Of a stretch of 64,000 nt of DNA, positions 57,795 through 64,000 are shown one piece after another. Below the pieces are notes generated by a model that had not been told where the DNA came from, made no database searches, and was given only the letters and a program-made list of their open reading frames with translations. Source of the stretch: Bolinopsis microptera (lineage: Eukaryota; Ctenophora; Tentaculata; Lobata; Bolinopsidae); contig NC_087077.1 of the NCBI RefSeq assembly GCF_026151205.1, positions 12,498,983 to 12,562,982 of the forward strand. The letters are read 5' to 3'. A program made the translations under genes and the position numbers. Positions within the stretch are counted from its first letter, which is position 1, and every line of letters starts with the position of its first letter.

Positions 57795-57929
57795 AAAGCT
57801 TGTTAGCTGCTATTTTATAAAAATTGTTTTGATAAAACTTGTTTAATTGCACTAACCAAGCCTAGACAATTCAAGAATATTGAACAGATTGCACATTTAA
57901 ACTTAAATTGCTTTCAATTGCCTCAATCA

Positions 57930-57935
57930 AATAAA
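57930..57935 (+). terminator. Candidate polyadenylation signal of MPI
   Basis: AATAAA lies 414 bp after the isomerase stop codon and 62 bp before the next gene's ATG. If it is used, the SINE is part of the 3' UTR. Confidence 0.4.
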
Positions 57936-57996
57936 TGCTTTTTGAGATATTTCTAGTTTCAAACTAAACATCTTTATAGGTGAAGGAAACCCTACC

Positions 57997-60900
57997 ATGG
58001 CTAACTCTAAACCACAGTGAGTTTACTTACAAACTATTTAATTGTCTACATTCTACATAGAGCTGTCTCAAACTGGTATAATCCGTGAGGTATCTTGCAA
58101 TGTTGTAACCTGAGTGTTAAAACTCCAGTAATAAGGTTATATCTAGTATGTATCCAGTAATATGAGTAATATCATTTTCAGAGCTGACATCGCCCTGATA
58201 GGGCTAGCTGTTATGGGGCAGAATATTATCCTTAATATGAACGATCACGGTTTCAAGGTGAGTACCAAATAAGTACAGTGATATACTGATATAGCTTTAA
58301 AGAGCATGGTATTTCTTAATCTAACCGTTTATCTTGACGAAGAAGTTATTATTGGTGGATTATAATGGTTACTATCATTACAAAGTAAAGGTTTGAATAT
58401 CAACTGAAATGTTTATTATAGTGTAGTATGGTTGGCTCCAACATGCACATTGTACATTATTGAAATATATAATGCGTTTGAACTCGATCAGGGAAACGCA
58501 CTTGAACGTAAGGCTTGAAATCTTCGTAAAACTACATCATTAGAGCCTCAATAAACGTAAATTTAGATTTGTAGTGTTTAAAAAATATAACCTTATTGCT
58601 CATAGGAGAGGGGGCTTCGAATAGCCGAGTTTAATGTCTAAACAATTGCTACAAATGTGTAATGTAACTAACGACATACTTACTGTCCCAAACTCCTAGG
58701 ATTCTAAGCATTGGTACTAACATTGATAATTTAACTTCTCCCAATTTTCAGGTTTGCGCTTTCAACCGAACTGTCTCGAAGGTGGATGACTTCATGGCTA
58801 ACGAAGCTAAGGGTAAGTTTTTGGACGCTCTCATTCTTTTCACGCTATTAAAAGTTTGTAAATGAAGAGCATTATATGCAATATCTAAACAAACATCCGT
58901 TATCCAGGCTGGTGTGATTGTTATTGTAATGTAAATTTTAGCTTTTATTGTGGTGTCAGTGTTAGCTCACTCTACCAGTAAAACGTGTCACCCACTGCAC
59001 CGGTTGGCCATCCTTGCTAAACTTGTCGAGTGTATGGTAGCAGGACTTGTCGAGTGTGTGTGTATGTGGTTAGATGTGGAAGAAGTTTCCTCATATGTCA
59101 TATTGTCACTGTCAGGAGATGATATTTATTGTAGGTATAAACTATTAGAGTAAACTGAGCTAATGTTACTAGTATAAGTATATCGCTGGTCTGCAAAACT
59201 AGCATTGTTCTGCTATTATAGCATTATATCTGAGATTAACTACTGACTTCTCCTCATTGTACAGTTTATTTAGCCCGCCACCTGCCGTAATGACTCCCAA
59301 TTTCGTAATGAGACCTGTTAGTGACTAGTACGACCTACCATTCAGTATTATTACCTGGGGCATGTGGGATAAAAATATTCAGCAGTACCGGGTGGGTTAT
59401 TTATATTATCTGTGGATGCTTGGCTGATGAATATTGGATATACTAATCGAGGTCAAATGTTTGCGTAGGAAGTGTTATAAAAGAGTTCGTAGTTATTGGG
59501 CGTTTTAAGGTAGGAAAATAAATAATAAATAATAAATTAAGTAAAATTTTATGCAGCACTAAAAGTGTTGAATTTATGTAGTGTCTAGACATATAATGTG
59601 TCTCTGATGAGAAAAACTTACACTAAAGTTAACCCTACTCCCTAGTCCTCATATACTCTTTATCCAAATGTAAACCTGAACTAAATGGTCTCTAAATGGA
59701 TAATTTAATGCAGATATTACTTTTAAACTGTTTTAAACTTTTAAAACCTCAAAGAAGTACTCGATCATAATTATAGATTACCTCAAGTCCTACCTTACGA
59801 CATTGACATTGTAGTTCGCTGTTCAGAGAGTAAATTATAAAATCAATATATTTTTGAAGTTAGGGCCAGTATTTTATGGCGTGTAATGCAAATACAATAA
59901 AGCTTACTTTTAAATCCAGGGAAGTAAGGAATATCATTATTTCATGTTACTGGCTACTGCATGACTATTAGTATTGCTTAGTGATTATGTCTATTGCTTA
60001 GTCATTCCTTATCTGTTACAGTTCAAACTGAATAATAGATGAAGATTGATGTATGGTGATTTGACATAATCGTGCAGTCCTGGGATTTATAATTTCACCC
60101 TGTAAAAGGATACGATCAGGCGTGATAGTATGATTTTACAATTTTGTTGCATTTTTTGTAACGCGCAAATTTAATAATTCTATACAAAGTAAAAATTTCC
60201 CGCGCAGCACAATCTAAAACACATGGTTTAAATATACGAGTTTTGAAATTCGATTTACGTACAGAAGTACATAACACTTCAAAACCCCCTCAAATCATAG
60301 TAGGCCCGCATATTTTGGGCCACGATATTTCATTTATACTTTCAATACAGCCCTTACCTCAACCAGCATATTTCCAAGGAAAGCATTACCCAACCATTTA
60401 GAAATATTGTTCACCGCGATATTTGAATCATCTTTCAAATGATTTGATTTTGTTAATAACATGTGCTCTCAGGAACGAACATCATTGGAGCAAAATCGCT
60501 GCTGGAAATGGTATCCTTTCTGAAGAAACCCCGGAGAGTAATGTTGTTAGTAAAGGCTGGAGCAGCTGTCGATACCTTCATCAACTTGCTAGTCCCATTA
60601 CTCGACAAAGGAGACATTATCATAGACGGCGGTCAGTTCCACTTGTCAGAGGAATTTCTTTGAGGCCAATTTCGCTTCTTTTGGTATCATCCATTGTACA
60701 CAGTACAACTTATGAGTTATCTAAAAGTATGATTGCAGGTAACTCCGAGTATACGGACACTAACAGGAGATGTAAGAGTTTGGCAGAGCAGGGAATCCTC
60801 TACATCGGTACTGGTGTCTCAGGAGGAGAGGAGGGGGCTAGATACGGTCCTAGTATTATGCCGGGTGGTAATACTGAAGCTTGGTAAGTTTGGGAACTAG

Positions 60901-63900
60901 TTTCAGTTATCAGTTAGTCATAGTCCTGATCACTTCTTTCCTTCTTAAGGATCTCAAATAAGGAGTCAAATAATCTTCATATATCTCGAGGACTTTGTAG
61001 TTTAAACTGCCATTCGACATCGTGTTTTAAACGAGTTTGGATTCTACTCGGAACTCATTTCCCTTAACACTATTTACTAAGCAATTAAAATGAGAAACCC
61101 CCAATGCTGCTTACTCTACCCCACTAACCACCTCACTAACCACCTCACTAACAACCCCACTAACCACCTCTTGTTACAGGCCACATGTGAAGGATATATT
61201 CCAGAGTATCTCCGCTAAAGCAGGACCAGCTCTAGAACCCTGTTGCGACTGGGTTGGAGATCAGGGTGCCGGCCACTATGTCAAGATGGTACACAATGGT
61301 ATAGAGTACGGGGACATGCAGCTCATTTGTGAGGCTTACAGTCTCATGAAACAAGCTCTGGGGATGAGCTGTGATGAGATGTCTCAGGTAAGAGAGGGGG
61401 TGGTTTTTGACAATAATAGCCCTAAAATTTCCACAATTACACCTGGCACTAAACAAGCAATTTATTTAACAACAACAAAAAGGGGGGTGTTTAACTTCAG
61501 GGATATTTACAACTTAGTCACACGTGACATTCTCTTTAGTCGCACGTGACATTCTCTTTAGTCGCACGTGATATTCTCTTTAGTGATTGTAGGACTGAAT
61601 CCCTACCGGACGGAATCACTACCACCCAAATATCACTACTGGTAGTGATTCAGTCCGGTAGTGATTCAGTCCTAAAATATACCTCAATCCCTACCAGTTG
61701 ATCTTAGTTCACTAGTCTTAAGTCTAATATCATGAGCCGGTGCTCTCATGGAGTGCTTGCTATGGGGCCTGTCAGACATGTGATCCACAGACTTACGTAC
61801 GCAACGAGGAGCCCTAACGAGAACTGGTTCGGATCAAGTCATCCATAATGACCTGCTATACGACAATACAGTGATGTGAACCTTCACATGCTCGGTATCT
61901 CAATCAGCTAGCGGGAATAATATATAAACCCGCAAGATACTTTTAGTCGACATGGATCGGAACCACCTCCACCCCTCCTCTCTTCAGGCACGACTCCTGG
62001 AATCACCACGAAGCGTCCCAGATGTTACTACCTCGCTCCAGCAACATCGCAGAGGGTTGGAACAGCGGCTTCGCCTCCTTGGTCAACTGTCATAGAGTGC
62101 ATCAAGAGGGAGCAGGCTTTGACAGACATGAAGATCACCAACAACAATGAAATACGAATAATTATGCCTTTATTGCAAAGTTCAGTAGGGATCACATCAA
62201 AGTGGTTAGGTTTAGATATTAGCGGTAGTGATTCAGTCCGGTAGTGATTCAGTCCTAAAATATACCTCAATCCCTACCAATAGTGATTGGTAGTGATTCA
62301 GTCCGTTATGGATTCAGTCATGTAGTGATTCGGTCCGTTCACCCTCTTTAGTCACACGTGACATTCTCTTAGTCGCACGTGATATTCCCGCTTTATCCGC
62401 TACTATTGTACAATTACACACCGCTGATCCATGACAGCAGATAGTTATACCACTACAATAACTGTGGATAGTAACGACCTGTACTATTGTCACTCAGGTT
62501 ATGAATGAGTGGAACAAAGGAGAGTTAGACTCATTCCTGTGTGAAATATCAGCAAATATTCTGGCATTCAAAGACACGGACGGTAGTCCTCTGCTGGAGA
62601 AGATAATGGATAGAGCTGGACAGAAAGGAACGGGCAAGTGGACTGGAATTTCGGCACTGGATATGGGCGTTCCACTGACTTTGATCAGTGAGGCAGTCTT
62701 CGCCAGGTCAGTTTACTAATTTACATCTTTAACTCGTTTAGATAACAAAATAGATAACAAAATACATATCAGGATAAAAACCAACAATGTCAATTAACAA
62801 CATGAACAAGATTGACGAAAACTAAGTTGAACTAACCTCTCTCCAGGTGCCTATCCTCTCTGAAGGATCTGAGAGTCACTGCCAGCACTCAACTCAGTGG
62901 ACCAGCAGATACTAAATATAAGGGCGGTAAATACGAGTTCATTGAAGCTATTAGACAGGCTCTCTACGCAAGCAAGATCATATCTTACGCACAAGGCTTT
63001 ATGTTGATGAGACAAGCTGCTAAAGAATTCGGGTGGACCCTCAACTACGGAGGTAGCTCCATTGAATAATACGTTTTAAATATATATTTTACAAGACATA
63101 TTTATATTAGACATAATTCCGGGGATCGAAAAAATCCCAAATCTTGATTATTTTATATGTACGGAAACGGTTGTAATGGTATCTGTATGTTTAGGTATTG
63201 CCCTGATGTGGCGAGGAGGATGTATCATTAGGAGTGTGTTCCTGGGAAACATTAAAGAGGCATACGATAAAGATGCTGAACTTGAAAATCTGCTTCTGGA
63301 CGACTTCTTTAAAGTAAGTTGTAATTGTAAATTTAAATGTTAAGGAGCGCAGTTTTTAGCAGTATACCGCGTAATATGGATGTTGAATGTTGATGTGATC
63401 AATGTAAATCATTGTCACTAACCGTGTATCCTCAGAAAGCGATTAACAAGTGCCAAGATGGATGGAGGAAGGTGATAGCCACAGCAGTAACCCTGGGCAT
63501 CCCTGTTCCTGCTTTCTCTTCTGCTCTTGCTTTCTACGACGGATTCAGAAGCGAGAGACTACCCGCTAATCTTATTCAGGTATGTATACTGTATAGTATA
63601 CAATATACAATATACAATATACAATATACAATATACAAAATACATACTGCTCAATCCTACTTACTTATTTCAGTTAACTTGTTACTCAGTGATATATCGT
63701 TTATGTAAGGTTAAATTCCCCGGCCCCTCCCTCTCCTGCCTATCTTCCCCCGTCCACCCCCCCCCCCTCTTTCCCTCTTTCAGCATTTTAACCTTCATAT
63801 CCCTCAGGCTCAGAGGGACTACTTCGGAGCTCACACGTACGAGATGCTGGACAACCCCAAAACTTACGTCCACACTGACTGGACCGGACAAGGAGGACGG

Positions 63901-63927
63901 GTCTCATCCACTACTTACAACGCCTAG
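57997..63927 (+). CDS. PGD: 6-phosphogluconate dehydrogenase, decarboxylating, 11 exons
   Basis: The enzyme oxidises 6-phosphogluconate to ribulose-5-phosphate and CO2, making NADPH in the cytosolic pentose phosphate pathway. Exons: 57997-58016, 58182-58257, 58752-58812, 60473-60631, 60739-60883, 61180-61387, 62498-62706, 62847-63052, 63195-63313, 63436-63579, 63808-63927. Phases all agree, and 1467 nt encode 488 residues (human 483). Visible motifs are the NADP fold [27 protein letters not shown], the substrate loop [16 protein letters not shown], the catalytic Lys and Glu in [40 protein letters not shown], and the C-terminal [12 protein letters not shown] and WTGQGG. The short first exon (MANSKPQ) lies 28 nt after an acceptor-like TTTATAG. 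All landmarks are intact. Confidence 0.98.
61121..61168. repeat. 12-bp minisatellite in PGD intron 5
   Basis: Four units of CCACTAACCACCT-like text precede the acceptor of exon 6 and also serve as its pyrimidine-rich tract. Confidence 0.8.
61500..62390. mobile_element. Direct-repeat-bounded insertion in PGD intron 6
   Basis: A block of about 60 bp (TAGTGATTCAGTCCGGTAGT through ATATACCTCAATCCCTACCA) occurs at about 61640-61700 and again at about 62223-62280 in direct orientation. Outer copies of TTTAGTCGCACGTGA(C/T)ATTCTC lie at 61530-61580 and 62345-62395. Inverted pieces of GTAGTGATTCAGTCC are also present near 61590-61615. The middle contains TAATATATAAAC (about 61918), an ATG-led 47-codon ORF at 61951-62094, and no pol. 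It may be a miniature terminal-repeat retroelement nested in a palindromic MITE. Confidence 0.5.
63588..63650. repeat. TATACAA microsatellite in PGD intron 10
   Basis: The motif ATACAATAT/ATACAA repeats about six times between exons 10 and 11. A C-rich tract follows at 63757-63768. Confidence 0.85.
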
Positions 63928-64000
63928 TGTGATAAAATGCTCTGTGACGTCATCAGCTGATCTGTGTCGTCATTAGCTGATATGTGACGTCATCAACTGC

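Noticed and set aside
60423..60887. 154-codon ORF across PGD exons 4 and 5
   Set aside because: It reads exon 4 out of frame and an intron before joining exon 5 in frame; splicing gives the correct product.

Overview
The window is eukaryotic nuclear DNA from an animal, most likely a non-vertebrate metazoan. It has spliced genes with GT-AG introns, animal gene families (STIL, C2H2 zinc fingers), CR1/L2-like LINEs, a tRNA-derived SINE, TTAA-flanked MITEs and TTAGGG-like repeats. I cannot name the species. All alignments were made by eye against remembered family features, and exon boundaries were set by splice motif plus reading phase.

Layout. 1-3.5 kb: dispersed GC-island repeats, a repeat carrying telomere-like DNA, and a 5'-truncated LINE. 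6.25-7.06 kb: a short C2H2 zinc-finger gene cut by a stop codon. 7.8-19.3 kb: a complete 14-exon STIL gene (centriole duplication) with two TTAA-flanked inverted-repeat elements in its introns. 20.7-21.5 kb: an inverted-repeat element containing a LINE RT fragment. 21.7-28.8 kb: an apparently intact LINE whose ORF1 joins an AlkB-like oxygenase to an SGNH esterase, and whose ORF2 starts with a PHD finger before the endonuclease and reverse transcriptase.

29-49 kb is a nest of mobile DNA. An LTR retrotransposon encoding only Gag has three 1281-bp LTR copies and a 5-bp ATACA target duplication. Its 5' part is tandemly duplicated (4.0 kb). Its leader is interrupted by a 7.55-kb foldback-like element, which has an internal 1843-bp tandem duplication and a LINE fragment in its right arm. 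49-56 kb: further repeats, a possible minus-strand gene, a 360-bp GGGA array and a LINE endonuclease remnant.

56.3-63.9 kb: two metabolic genes in tandem on the + strand, a single-exon mannose-6-phosphate isomerase and an 11-exon 6-phosphogluconate dehydrogenase, separated by 480 bp that hold a tRNA-Gly-like SINE. Both act on sugar phosphates. STIL is unrelated to them, and the genes are otherwise isolated in repeat-rich DNA.
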